Assembly: GCA_007570785.1 (NCBI GenBank)
Contig: ML661382.1
Coordinates: 1,456,421 to 1,520,420 of the forward strand
Direction: 5' to 3'
Origin: Antilocapra americana
Lineage: Eukaryota; Chordata; Mammalia; Artiodactyla; Antilocapridae
DNA: 64,000 bases
Part shown: piece by piece, positions 1-12,300 of the stretch
How positions within the stretch are numbered: position 1 is the first letter of the stretch
Layout of the letters: the number at the start of each line of letters is the position of its first letter
The notes under the pieces: generated by a model
Told to the model about the DNA's origin: nothing
What the model saw: the letters and a program-made list of their open reading frames with translations, nothing else
Database searches by the model: none
Made by a program: the position numbers and the translations under genes

Positions 1-394
1 CCCAGCTGGTGCAGTGCCCACCCCAGAGGAGCCTGCCGCCCCAGCTGATGCTGTGCCCACCCCAGAGGAGCTTGCAGTCCCAGCTGCTGCACTGTCTGCT
101 CCAGAGGAGTCTGATATCCCAACTGTTCAAGTGCTCATCCCAGAGGAGCCAGCTGCTGCAGTGCCAGCTGTGGAGGAAGTGTTCCCTGTTGGTGCACCCT
201 TCCTGGGAGATACTCCCCATGCTGATTCAGTGCCTGTCTCAGAAGGAACTCCTGTTCTAGAAGAGGCTTCCCCTGCTGGAATGCCGATCCAGCAGGAGCT
301 TGATTCTCCAGCGTTTGGAGTAAAAGAGGTGACTGGCACAGTGCTGCATGGGAAAGTGCCCCTGGCTGCAATTGATGGATTAAATTCAAATGAG
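1..394 (+). CDS. MACF1: MACF1 window exon 1 (partial): end of giant plectin-repeat/Pro-Glu-Ala exon
   Basis: Codons start at base 2 and stay open to the donor gtaatt at 395, phase 0. The left part encodes a tandem repeat of about 13 residues of the form PTPEEPxxPAxAV (39-nt unit, clear from 14 to about 91, then degenerate to about 170). A non-repetitive acidic stretch ends in ...DGLNSNE. In human MACF1 the long plakin-repeat isoform ends this exon with a similar repeat, and the same region was catalogued separately as KIAA0754; both from memory. Isoforms lacking this exon would splice an upstream exon directly to 6,975. Reading past the donor adds 13 codons to a TAA at 434-436. Confidence 0.88.
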
Positions 395-3300
395 GTAATT
401 GTTGCTCATTTTGTTAGGGCAGGATATGGAGAGTAAAGTGAGATTTGTAAGTTCTGTGACTTGGTGGTGATTAGAAAGGGAACAGATAATTCTTTGGTTC
501 TCTTAGAAATGCCTGAGTTTTTCTGGCCTCCTGGTCTTTTTATTGAATTTATGGGGAAAATGTGTCTTTCATCTGCTGAGAAACTTTATAATTCAAACTT
601 TTTCTAATTGGGATATAAGCACAGCTCAAGGAGAACAGGCATGTAAACAGTTTTGCCTTTAATTTTGGAAAAGATTATTAGCAGAAAAGGGTGATCCTGC
701 TTTTGAAATTTGCACCAAGCACGTTCTTTCCTAAATCAAGAGGCTGCTTATTCATTGGTGATGATAGCAGTCAGGTAGAGGCTAGAGAGTAGATGCACTT
801 GGGATTGAGACCCGGGATACTTTTTAACCACTCTGAGACAGTTAAATTTCCTGAGGCTCCAGTTGCCTCGTTTGTTTAGGCAGAAGAACGCTGTGAGGGT
901 TGTGACGATAAAATGAGATCATCCATTCAGAGCACCAAACACAGAAGACCGGAGTCACTGTCAGTATGCTTCCCCTTTCCCCTTCAAACAGATAATGTTG
1001 GCTAACTGAATTCACCAAAGCAGGTTGGGTGAAAGCCGTATATGGATGTGCGAATAACAGATTTTCAATACAAATGTGTGTTTCTAAAGCCTGAAAAAGG
1101 CACAGTAATGATTATAAAGAAGGTATTTTAGTAATCTTGTCAGATACAGGAAACAAGTCACTTTTCTTTCCTGGACTTCTTGTTTCTTAATCAGTGAGAT
1201 TAGGAAATTGGGCTAATGTCCTCCTGGGTCTCCAAGATTTTGAAATCGCCATGTTAGAGAACGTAATCTGTTGTGAACCCTGTTCCCAAGATTCCTAGCT
1301 AGTGTTTTGTAATCAGAGGATTTCAAGAGCGGCAGCTCTCTGCATTTTACTGTCCTGGTGTCATTTGGTCACTGATAAGCAGGGAAGGAGTTAGAAGTTT
1401 AATCAAATACAGTCAGTGGTAACTGAGAGCAAAGGTGGTTTTAATTTTGCACCATCTCGAGCACCTAAAACAGGGCCTTCCCTGTAGTATGCATTCCTGT
1501 TGACTGAGTGGATGAATGTTCGTCTCCTGAATATCCATAGATGCTGCGAGAAAATTGGGTTCACCTCCATTGCAGAACCTTTCAGGGAGGCCTTAGTCAG
1601 CTAGGACCAATTAAACATGCAGCTGCCAGCAAGGAAAGATCATTTTGATTGCAGGCTAGAAGCTGTCAACTTTGCCACAGGTCTTCTTTAGCTTAGCTGT
1701 GTGGCCGTGGTGTCACCTGGACTTCACAATTATTTTGTAATGGAGCACTCCATCAAATTAGAGTGCGTCACCTTTCAGACTGATGGATTTGATCCAGTTT
1801 TCTCAGTTTTACTGATTTGGGGATTGACACCAAGATCCCAGCATCCTGTGCAAAGTCACCAGCATTCTTGAGTACACAGACTATTTCTAGTATAAAGCCT
1901 GCAGCAACAGTTGATGAGATACAGGAGTTTCATTATAAAGAGCCAGTCAAATCTGTATAAAGGAAAAATGTTCAGAGAAACTCTGAAGTCAGTCTCTGGG
2001 ATCTCTGGTAGACTGGCAGCTACAGGAGGTAGTCATTTGATGAAATATTGGCCAATATAAATGACAGGAGAAACAAATAGTAGCCCAGCTGCAAAATCTG
2101 ATTTAGAATGAACTGCTTTAGATCCTCTTGATGTGTATGTAAAATGTTTACATGTATACATGGTTAAAATAGATACAAGCATTCTAATAGCAATCACAAG
2201 GTTTGGTAGCAGAAAGAAAAGCCAGAACTTGTTTGCTATTTCCATGGTGGGATCCTAGGTCCACTGAGGGCAATCTGTGGTTCTTTAAGCCTTCTTCTCA
2301 TGTGTACACTTCCTTAGACTTATTTCCGGTCACTGGTTCAGTGAAGAAAACAACCATTTGTATAAAATAGTTGTTCTATCCAATTAAGAATTTGCCAAGG
2401 AAGTTTTTAAGCAAAACTTGGGGAGCCTCACCATCTCGGTTCAACACTTGAATCCTCAGCCAGTCAACAGAACTTTTATGGATTTGTTTGCTTTCTCTAA
2501 CACTGTTTCTGTACAAGGATTCATTCATTTACTGGATAACTACTTAGCATGTCCCCAGTACTCTGCTGGGTGCTGGAGCTTCTACAGTAAATAGAATTGG
2601 CATGGTCCCTGCCCTTGTGGAACTTACAGTGTAGTAGGGGAGGCTCTGTGTGTGTTAAGTTGCTTCAGTTATGTCTGACTCTTTGCAGCCCTGTGGGCCG
2701 TAGCCCACAGGCTCCTCTGTCCATGAGATTCTCCAGGCAAGAATACTAGAGTGGGTTGCTCTGCCCTCCTCCAAGGAATCTTCCAGAACCAGGGATCAAA
2801 CCAGCATCTCCTTCATTGCAGGCATATTCTCTGCCGTTGAGCCACTGGGGAAGCCCAGGGCAGAAAGAAATTAAGCAAAAATGATATAAATATATGGTTA
2901 TAAATGGTGGCAAATGCTTTGAATAAAAAATAAAAGTTATGATAAGAAACAGTAGGGGTATTTAGCTTCAGTTGTCGTGTCAAGGAAACTGTTTTTAAAG
3001 TATAACCTGAAGGATAAATAGAAGTTACTTAGTCAAAGAGCATTCCGGACAAAGGAAATGGAAACTGGAAAGAGCTTGGCATGCTAAAACTAAAAGAGAG
3101 CCAAGTGACTGGACCACAGTAAGCAGGGTTTCCAGAAGAGTGTTTTACAGTGAACCTGGAAAGGTAGGAAGGGGCCAAATGATGCAGGGGCTGAGAAAGA
3201 AAAAGAAATCCTCAAGGATCTCTACCTTAAAAGCCATAGGCAAGTATTGAAAGATTTAAATAGAGGAGTGAAATTATTTCATTTACATTTTTTAAGGATG

Positions 3301-6300
3301 ACTCAGCTTAAAGATAGAGAAAGCTGGTTCACATTGACAAAAAATATTTTCAAGATTATTTGGGTTTATAAATCTCCAATTTCTTTCGTCTTGTATTTTG
3401 ATAGTTTGTATTATAATTGACATGGAATTCAGACAACACAGAATGGTTTGCAACTTAAAAAAAAAAATCACACTGGCTACTATGTTTAGGATGGATTGTA
3501 GGGGATCAAGGACAGAGTAGAGAGGCTTGCCCAATTACTGCAGTTGTCTGGGTGGCTTGGAGAGAGGGTCAGTGGCTTTGAAGACAGTTGGATGGATCTG
3601 AGACACAGTTTAGGGGCAGAATCAGTAAGACCTGATAATGGCTTCCATGTTGGGGAACTTATCAAGGATGGCTTCTGATGTGCATCGTTGAGTGGATGGG
3701 TGTTGGAGGGTGGAGGAAACAAACAGTACCCATTGAGCTGAGAAGGCATTTTGAGACCAAAAAAGAAGGCAGGCAGCTCCATATAATCAATGGATCAGTT
3801 TATTATAGAGTAACTGACTCTCAGGCTTCTCTGGTATCTCAGCAGTTAAGAATCCGCTTGCCAAAGCAGGAGATGTGGGTTGGGAAGATCCCCTCGAGAA
3901 GAAGATGACTACCCACTCTAGTATTCTTGCCTGGAAAATCCCATGGACTGGGAAGCCTGGTGGGCTATAGTGCATGGGGTAACAAAAGAATCAGATAAGA
4001 CTGAGCAACCAGACTACAACCCAGAAGCATTCGCAGCTGCACTCTGCACCATCGTGGGGGCTACTGGGACAGTTCTGCAGTTAACCTAGAGGATGGGGGT
4101 TGGTGCTTGGGAAAAGGACTTGGATTCCTAAGTCAAGATTTATGAATGAGTTCTAATCTCTGGGCACTAGGAATATGCATCAGCAAAGGTTTTCATCGTT
4201 TGGGGACTAACATCGCATAGGGGCTACCTGGTCCTGATGATTATTAAACAGTATCTATTATCTACAAAGCCCTTGACAACAGAGAAGTGATTTACTGTAC
4301 ATTATAGTCCTGAGAAGGACAGGAGAAACTCTAAGGGCCCAAGATGGTATCAGTTCAGCTCATAGCCATACAGTGGGAGCAGTAGCGAATTGCTCAGGGA
4401 AGAGCAGAGTTGCGGGGAGAGGAAATTAGCAGGTATACTGTTCAACTTTGGAATGGTGTATGGCAGTATTAAGGAAAATAGTTGGATATTTAGATTTAGT
4501 TTTTAGAGTAATAAGCATTTATTATGGTAAGGAATGCCATAGGAATGGGTAGAATTGCCTTTAGGGGAGTGTAGATTGAGAAAAGGGCTTAGGACTGGCA
4601 TCCTACCCTTACATCTACCCTCTAAGGCTACCATGTGGAGATCTAGCAGAGAAAGAAAGTGTACAAAGGACATTAAAAAAGGATCAGTCCGGATGAAAGC
4701 TGGGAGAATGTGGTATTACTGAAGATAAAAATGTTTTAAGAAGTTCTTTGGGAAATTTTCTGTTTTTATGTCCCTGTTGCATCTTACAGCCATGCAATAA
4801 TTTTTACTAGTGTTCTGCTCTGGGAAATGTCTGCCAGCACTGGTTGGTTAGTAACATGGCACAGTCCACGTGCCACGAAATACTAAGGAGTGGGAATTTT
4901 AATGTATATAAAAGCACAAGTTTTGCGAAACAGCTTTATTTGGGAATTAAGGGAAAGAAGCAAGTGTTTTCCGATTTATTTTCTCTAACATTCTGTTCAC
5001 TTGTGTTCACTATAAATATTTGAAGAGTACTAGTATATAGAGGCATTTTGATATACTTTTAAACTTCTTGGGAAAAAAAAAGACAAATACCCATTCCATG
5101 TCAATCCATAGAGCAGACATGGGAAATGAAGAAATTTCAAATACGTTATGTGAAATGTTCACAAACAAAGTAAATCCAAATTTTAAGAAAAGAATTGGCT
5201 CTATTATATGGAAGAGATTATCAGGCTACTTAAATTATGTTTTTACTTTTCTGTATGATTTACACTGATACCAGTAGAGCTTCCTGCCACAGTGGAGGTA
5301 TTTTCTGTTGCCTAGTGCATTAGACCCTTAGCCATACATGGCCTTTGACCCCTTGACCCCATGAAATGAGGCTAGTGGGGTGGAGGAACTGAATTTCCAG
5401 TTAAATAGCCACACGTAACTGTTGGCTGCCATATTAGACAACACAGGAAAAATTACATTATCAGTCACAGCATGAGACAGGATTTAATTACTGGGTAAAT
5501 GGGGGCTCTTTGGTGTGGACTGGACATCTTCTCTCTGTACTTGAGGCATTTCTGCTCTCTTCACCTTTCCAGACCTTCCCACAGCCATTTTGTTGGGTTG
5601 TTTTTTTTTTTCCCCCTCTGCTCTGATTTTTCTTTAGTGAAAGCATGTGCAGTACAAAACGGAATCATAGCATGTGCTTTCTCAAGGAACCGTGTCACTG
5701 GAGTAACAGTCATTTTTAGCTGGACTGCTGTGGAGTGTTGCCTGACAAAATACAGTATAATCAAATTATAGTATAAAATGAAGCCCACTGGTAATTACCT
5801 TTACAACGTTCCTTTTTCAGTGTTCCCTGGGGCCTTTCCTCCTTGTGACTCACTTGTTCAGCCACAGACCATTCTTTCTAGAACCAGTTTCCTAATCCTA
5901 GTGTGATCTGTGGTCTCACATAGGCCAAAATTAGTCTTGCCCAAACTTACAATTTTCTTTTGTGTTTATTTTTGTCCTGTTCCATTCTTCAGCTTTCATT
6001 GATTCACCTGTCTCCCTGAACTTGAAGGAACTTTTTATGGAAGAAAAAAGAATGGAAATAAATCCAGACTAGTGGGATGGGGCTGGTTTTATCCTCTGAC
6101 AATTGAGAGAAATCTGATCTTAGGGACAAATACTTCTTTCATTTTTTCCTTAACACCATTGGAGTGGCAGAAGTACTGTTCTTTTTGTTTCCTTTTATAA
6201 ATTTCTAAGTAATAATGGACCTTGACTGCATTAGAAAGAAACAGTCACATTGCTTGTTACACTTGTTCACAGTTATCAAATTCCATTCGTTCATGGTAAA

Positions 6301-9300
6301 CATGGATATATAGTATCATTGTTTTTATATCTGAATCTTACTTACAATATGTCTGAATAAGGACATCTCCCTGTAATACCGGCCCACTTCCCTTTGTAAT
6401 CAGAGGAATACTATTTCAAGATTATTGGCTATTTGTGGTCTTGTGGCCTTGGAACAGAATGGAATTAAATGGCCACAGGGGTATTAAGCTAGGAGGTTGG
6501 GATTCTTCACACCATTAATGTGTTTTGGTTAATTATTAGTCCTAGTCAAAGAAGAACATTGCATGCATCATGGTTGGGTAAAGCTATTCCCCAAGGTATG
6601 TTTAATCTTAAGTACTAGTCCCAATTTGGTATCAGCCATCGCATTTAGGATTGATAATGCATCACACTTTCATGGTATCTTGAGGCTGATGCTTCTTTAT
6701 TCTCAAGAGCTTTTTGCATTAAAAAATTAACAACAGAAACAAACCATGAGTCACGGTTTAAATGCCTAAGTAGTGCTATAACTCTCTGTAATTGCTTGTC
6801 CTTAGGAGAATGTTTTGAAATGTGAACCCACATTCTTCCTTGATACTCTCTGTACAAGTAGCTTGTTTTCTCTTGTTACCCCCAGCCCTCCTTTGTTAAA
6901 GCATGCCTCCCCCAAGAATAACCAGTCACTGTCATGCCTGTAGATTAAATCTTCTTTGGCTTACAATTATCTAGATGTTTCAGAAAGAACAGGTGGATCC
7001 TCTTCAGATGAAACTGCAACAGGTGAATGGACTTGGCCAGGGCTTGATTCAGAGTGCCGGAAAAAACTGTGATGTACAGGGTTTGGAACATGACATGGAA
7101 GAGATCAACGCTCGGTGGAACACACTGAACAAAAAGGTGAGTAAACGGAGGGCATAGGGAAAAGATATGGCAACTTCAGGTTTCCGTGGCACCTGAATGG
7201 AAATAAAACTTGAGCAGTACCAACCTGGAGTTACCAACAGGGATGAGAAGTCATTTCAAAACTCTCCCCTTTGTCCTCCGTGTCTGTGAAACAGGTTGCA
7301 CAAAGAATCGCGCAGCTGCAAGAGGCTTTGTTGCATTGTGGGAAGTTCCAAGATGCCTTGGAGCCATTGCTCAGCTGGTTGGCAGACACGGAGGAGCTCA
7401 TAGCCAATCAGAAGCCTCCATCTGCTGAGTATAAAGTGGTGAAGGCCCAGATCCAAGAGCAGAAGGTAAGTGAGAATGTTGGGGCCGTGGAGCGTAACAG
7501 CCGAAGGGAATGACAGACAGCACAGTTTGCTTGTAGTTTCAGGAGCACAGTTAGGCGTATAGTAGAATCCTAACCTCCCATACGCGATCCGGAAAAGAAA
7601 GATGGAAATTGATTGTCATCACCTATGTAATCTCCTAGTTTACCATGCCATATGTTGAACTGAGCAGTTTCGCTTGTTCACGTATCCTGTGTCAGTATTT
7701 GTCACCACTTTATCTTAAGAGATTGAGTGTTTTTAGGGTCAGCAGTATTCTAAATAATGTTGTATATCATGTATAAGGTTCTCTCAGGTTCTCCCCCCAC
7801 CCTTGGTTTAATTTCCATTTCAGTGCCTTTTTCTCCTGGTTCAAATTAAATTCCTTTTCAGTCACATAATGACGGTCACTGCTCCATTTAAAAACCTGAG
7901 TGTAGGAAAAGTTTATATGAGTGGCGAGAATTATATCTTATGTTTTCCCTCAGGTTGCGGTGGTGGGGGTGGGGGGGGAGGGAAACTTCACTGTTCAGTT
8001 AAACTTAAGGCTCAGTGAGGTGAGGTTTTTGGATTTTGTATGTATTCCTTGTTTCAGATTTTAAAGTGACCCCATGTTATCACTTTTCATTCTCTTTAAA
8101 CATGGACATCAGTTGCTCCAGAGGCTACTAGATGATCGAAAGGCCACAGTAGACATGCTTCAAGCAGAAGGAGGCAGAATAGCACAGTCAGCTGAGCTGG
8201 CTGATAGAGAGAAGATCACTGGACAGTTGGAGAGTCTTGAAAATAGATGGACTGGACTTCTCAGCAAGGCAGCAGCCAGGTAAAGCCAAGGGGCTTTGGA
8301 GGGAGAAGTCAGCTGGTTTCTGACTTGTGTCACTGAGATGCTGTAAAAGGCCCTGGATGACTCTCATGGAGCTCTGGAGGTGTTTAACGGCTTTTGTCTT
8401 GAAGAGGGATAAGTTTTTAGAGATGATCCTCATAACCAGAGTGACTCTCAGGAAATGAGCCTCAGCCCTTCCGTAAGTTTCTGAGAGCTGGGAGACTCAT
8501 TGCCCTGTGGTGGTGTTCAGTTGCCATATAATCGTGGTTCCAAACGACAGACGCAGACTCCTACAATCCAGCCAAGTAATTTTCTGAGTTTTGGAAACAG
8601 ATATTTTTTTTCCCAGTAATATTTATAAATAATGTTTTTGATACTTGGAATTGAAATGTATGATGTTTCTTTTCTGTTAGCTTAGCCCAGTATTAGATGT
8701 TTGCATCTAGGAGCTAGGAGCTGTTAAATGAGCGTTCAAGAGTCGCACGGGATGTCTTCACCAGAAGCTGCAGCAGGCAGTGTATTTCTCCCCTCCACGG
8801 AGGTGCTTTCTCTCTCCATAGCTATCAGTTAGTCCAGTCACTTGAGCTTAATAAGGCACACTGGGTCTTTGCTTTCAGCTGATACTGTTCCCAGTTTTAA
8901 AAGTAGATGATAATCAATCAGAAGTGAGTATGAGAGTCACAGAGTTGATCACTTATCTCGGTAGCTGTGGGTGGTCTTCAGACTCTTTACTTCTACGTGT
9001 TCATGGCTTGCTTGTTTTGTCTGAGCTACAAATTATTTACTTGCTCGTGTTAGTAGGAGAAACAAAAGAAAGAATTCAACTTGCTTTCATTTCCAAATTG
9101 CACTGGGTTATTTCTTCTTTCTTTCCATCCATTTCCAGTAATAGTACCATTGACCCCAGCTACCTGGGTTTAAAACCTCAGCCTCATTTTCTTTTTTACC
9201 ATTTTTTCCCTTCCCCTGCTTTGTGTTCCATATCTATCAGGACACTAAATTCTGTCTATTTCACGTCTACAGTATCTTTCCTCTCCATCCATTTCTCTGA

Positions 9301-12300
9301 TTCCAACTCAGTTGCCTCAGTTCATGACTTACGAACTCTCTCTTGGGCTCTTTCCCATGGGGTAGCTCACCCAAGGGCAGCCTCCTAACTAGCTAACCTT
9401 AACCACTCCACTGCTGCTTCCCCTCAGGCCTTCCCTCTGCACAACCAGAGACATCTAATGACTGCCTGTTGCCTATAAAATCAAGTTTCTTTAACCCACT
9501 ATTCAAATGTGGCCCTGACCCACCTGCCTTAGTTTCTGCTATTCTTCTCATTCCTATGGTCAAAGTAAACTATATCCAGTTCTTCAGTGTCTTCTATCAG
9601 TTTCCTGATTCTGTCTTTGCTGATGGTGTTCCATCTTCCATGAAAGACTTTGGTTCGTCTCCCCTGCTTTTATGAAGCTTCTCTTTATTCCCAAGCATAG
9701 AATAGTTTTGTCTTCCTCTTAACTGCCCCAGCTCTTCGTGTATACCTTGTATTACGGTCATTGTTTTATGCGCTTACCTCCTAGGTCCTTAAGCTCACTA
9801 AGGTCATGATTGTTCCTGATGTGTCTATTTGTGATTCTTTTCTTCTGTCCTGCTTGCTTCCATGCTCCGAACACAGTTTCTGGACCAGTGTTCAAAAGAG
9901 AAATACCAAGAGTAGCATCATTTGTTAAGGCATCCTAAAGAATTCTGTTTAGGTTCTCTAATATTGGATTTTTGATGCCTCCAAATTATTTTCGCTCTCC
10001 TCTTTTCTACCTCAAATCCTGTGACAGTGATTTCTTCAAACTTTCAGATCCTAGAATCATAGATGAGTCAGAAAGATCGAGAAGTCTAGGACAGTTCTTT
10101 AAGAATTAAATTTTTAAAATTTGGGAAAGAATAGACACATGTATATGTATAACTGAATCGCTTTGCTATAAACCTGAAACTAACCCTAACAAAACTAATG
10201 TTAATTTTATTAATCAGCTGTACTCCAATATAAAATATAAAACGTGTTTTTAAAAGTTTAAAGCAAATAGAGTAAAATCTTTAAGCAGGTCATTAACCAA
10301 TGAAAATAACCCACCAAGAAATTTATTTAAGATTATATTTTATGTTTTAGTTGTATTGATTGAAGCTGTAGTTTGAAGGCTGACATAAACTAAGAAAGGA
10401 AATTCTGTACTTTACATTGACATTTAAAAATAGCGTCTAGAAATACGTTTTTCTTTATACTCAAACATTACATTTCCAGATAATTCAAGTGGCAGGTCTT
10501 TATATTAACTCATTTATTATTAATATAAGTTTGTCCAGAGTATCCAGCATAGGACCTGGCACAAAGCAGATGTTTAGTAAAGATTTACTGAAAGAAAAGT
10601 ACATCCCATCACCCAGGCCCTTTTCAAATAATATAGCACTTGGTCTGATCTTAATGGTGCAGAGTCATTGTTATGGCCTTTGATTCTTTTTCTGTGTGCT
10701 AATATAGTGCTATGGTTGTTTTTTTGTCTTCTGTTTATTAGGCTGCCGTCAGCATCCAGGCTTCCCCTCTCCTTTGTAATTGGCTGATTTTAATCTATAG
10801 GGTATTTGAAATCCACACTTAGTATGGATGTTATGTCAAATAAGATTTAAGATTCCAGTTATAAAGTACATAGTTCTTTTGGCTGCTATTTGCCTTAGCA
10901 AATTCAGCTAGTTTGAGGTTATTTATTTATTTATTTATTTTGCCTTAGATCAGAATTCAAAGTTACGCTCTGAGGCTTGAAACTACTAGAAGCCTGACTG
11001 ATTTAGGGGCCATAGGAAGGAAGTCCTTGTTCATAGCTTGGTCTGCTTGTGCTCTTCAAATGCTGCCTTTTCTCTTCATCATAAGTGAAGGGAGCAGCGA
11101 CAGGCAAAAGAACAATGAAAACTGATGGATTTTTTTACCCCTTTAAACATTATTTTGGTCACATGTACAGAGGATGCACACGCTACATCCCATAGGAGAA
11201 AGAGTAGTAGAAGGTCTGATTCTAATTCTCACTGTACCGTTGCTACCCATGGGCGATCTGGACAGGTCTCTCTTTAAGCCTTCAGGCTTGCTTTTCTCTT
11301 TTATAATAGTGGCATAATGTTGCCTGCCTTTCAAGGTCATGACAGAACCTAGATAAGGTACTGCAAGCCTTTAAAATAGCAAAGTGCTGTGTTCTGTGTG
11401 TTCTGTTGGCTATTGATATTTCAAATGTGCGTGGTTAAGATTGGTCTTTTACTGAATATATAGTACTGTTAACAGTTTTAATGTGACTTTTTGCCTAAGC
11501 AGCTTGTTCTATATATTCATGTAGGCAGAAACAGCTGGAAGATATCCTGGTTCTGGCCAAACAATTCCATGAGACAGCTGAGCCTATTTCTGACTTCTTA
11601 TCTGTCACAGAGAAAAAGCTCGCCAACTCAGAACCTGTTGGCACCCAGACTGCTAAAATACAGCAGCAGATCATTCGGCACAAGGTAGGAAGTCGTTACG
11701 GTAAATGAAAACGCAAGACTGGAATCAGAAATCCTAGAAAACTTCCTGCAGCATTCTAAAAGATGTGTTCTGTGGGGTTTTTTAAATAAGTTTAATTTAA
11801 AATATGGTCCAGTTATTAATTGGAGTAGTCACATTCAAGTCAAAATAGAAATGGACTTATAGGCTACCATCAGAAAAAGCAGCTTTTTGTTCTCTGTTTT
11901 TATGTTATTTTTACCCTTCCGTAGGTAAACGTATATATTATTATTTAATTTATTATATCATTTGTGATTCATTGTCTCATGTTTACTTTTCATTTATTTT
12001 GTTTCTGTTATTCATTTTTTCCATCTGGATTTCCAGGCTCTGGAGGAAGAAGTAGAAAGCCATGCAACAGATGTGCACCAGGCAGTCACAGTCGGGCAGT
12101 CCCTCTCCGCCCTGACAAGTCCCGCAGAGCAGGGTGTGCTGTCAGAAAGGCTAGACTCGTTGCAGGCCCGATTCAGTGAGATTCAGGACCGGTGCTGTCG
12201 GAAAGCAGCCCTGCTTGAACAAGCCCTGTCTAATGCTAGGCTCTTCGGGGAGGATGAGGTGGAGGTGCTCAACTGGCTGGCCGAGGTTGAGGACAAGCTC

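Larger units (their letters stand above)
395..6974 (+). other. MACF1: Intron 1 (6.6 kb)
   Basis: No further exon recognised. It holds a weak MIR-like piece near 780-960, a long ancient L2-like fragment at 2,520-3,680 broken by a Bov-tA SINE, and a second SINE at 3,824-4,013. The rest (395-780, 960-2,520, 4,013-6,974) is AT-rich sequence in which I see nothing definite. Confidence 0.6.
8280..11524 (+). other. MACF1: Intron 4 (3.2 kb)
   Basis: Pyrimidine-rich diverged sequence at about 9,120-9,920 resembles an old L2-like fragment (low certainty). An L1 3' end lies at 10,125-10,245, a (TTTA)n tract at 10,918-10,940 and a MIR-like piece at 11,200-11,360. No exon recognised. Confidence 0.5.

Noticed and set aside
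14..170. Regular repeats that might suggest a CRISPR-like array.
   Set aside because: The units are 39-bp coding repeats with no spacers, in frame with a eukaryotic exon.
2647..2856. tRNA-like sequence in this and the other SINE copies.
   Set aside because: The tRNA part is only the SINE head; none folds with intact arms as a separate tRNA gene.
6975..6977. The ATG that opens exon 2 as a true start for a short isoform.
   Set aside because: No promoter-like sequence, CpG-rich stretch or 5' UTR exon is visible upstream, and the exon has a normal acceptor.
9120..9920. A 154-codon open frame and C/T-rich text as a possible exon.
   Set aside because: The text reads like a worn L2-type repeat and has no suitable splice sites in frame with exons 4 and 5.
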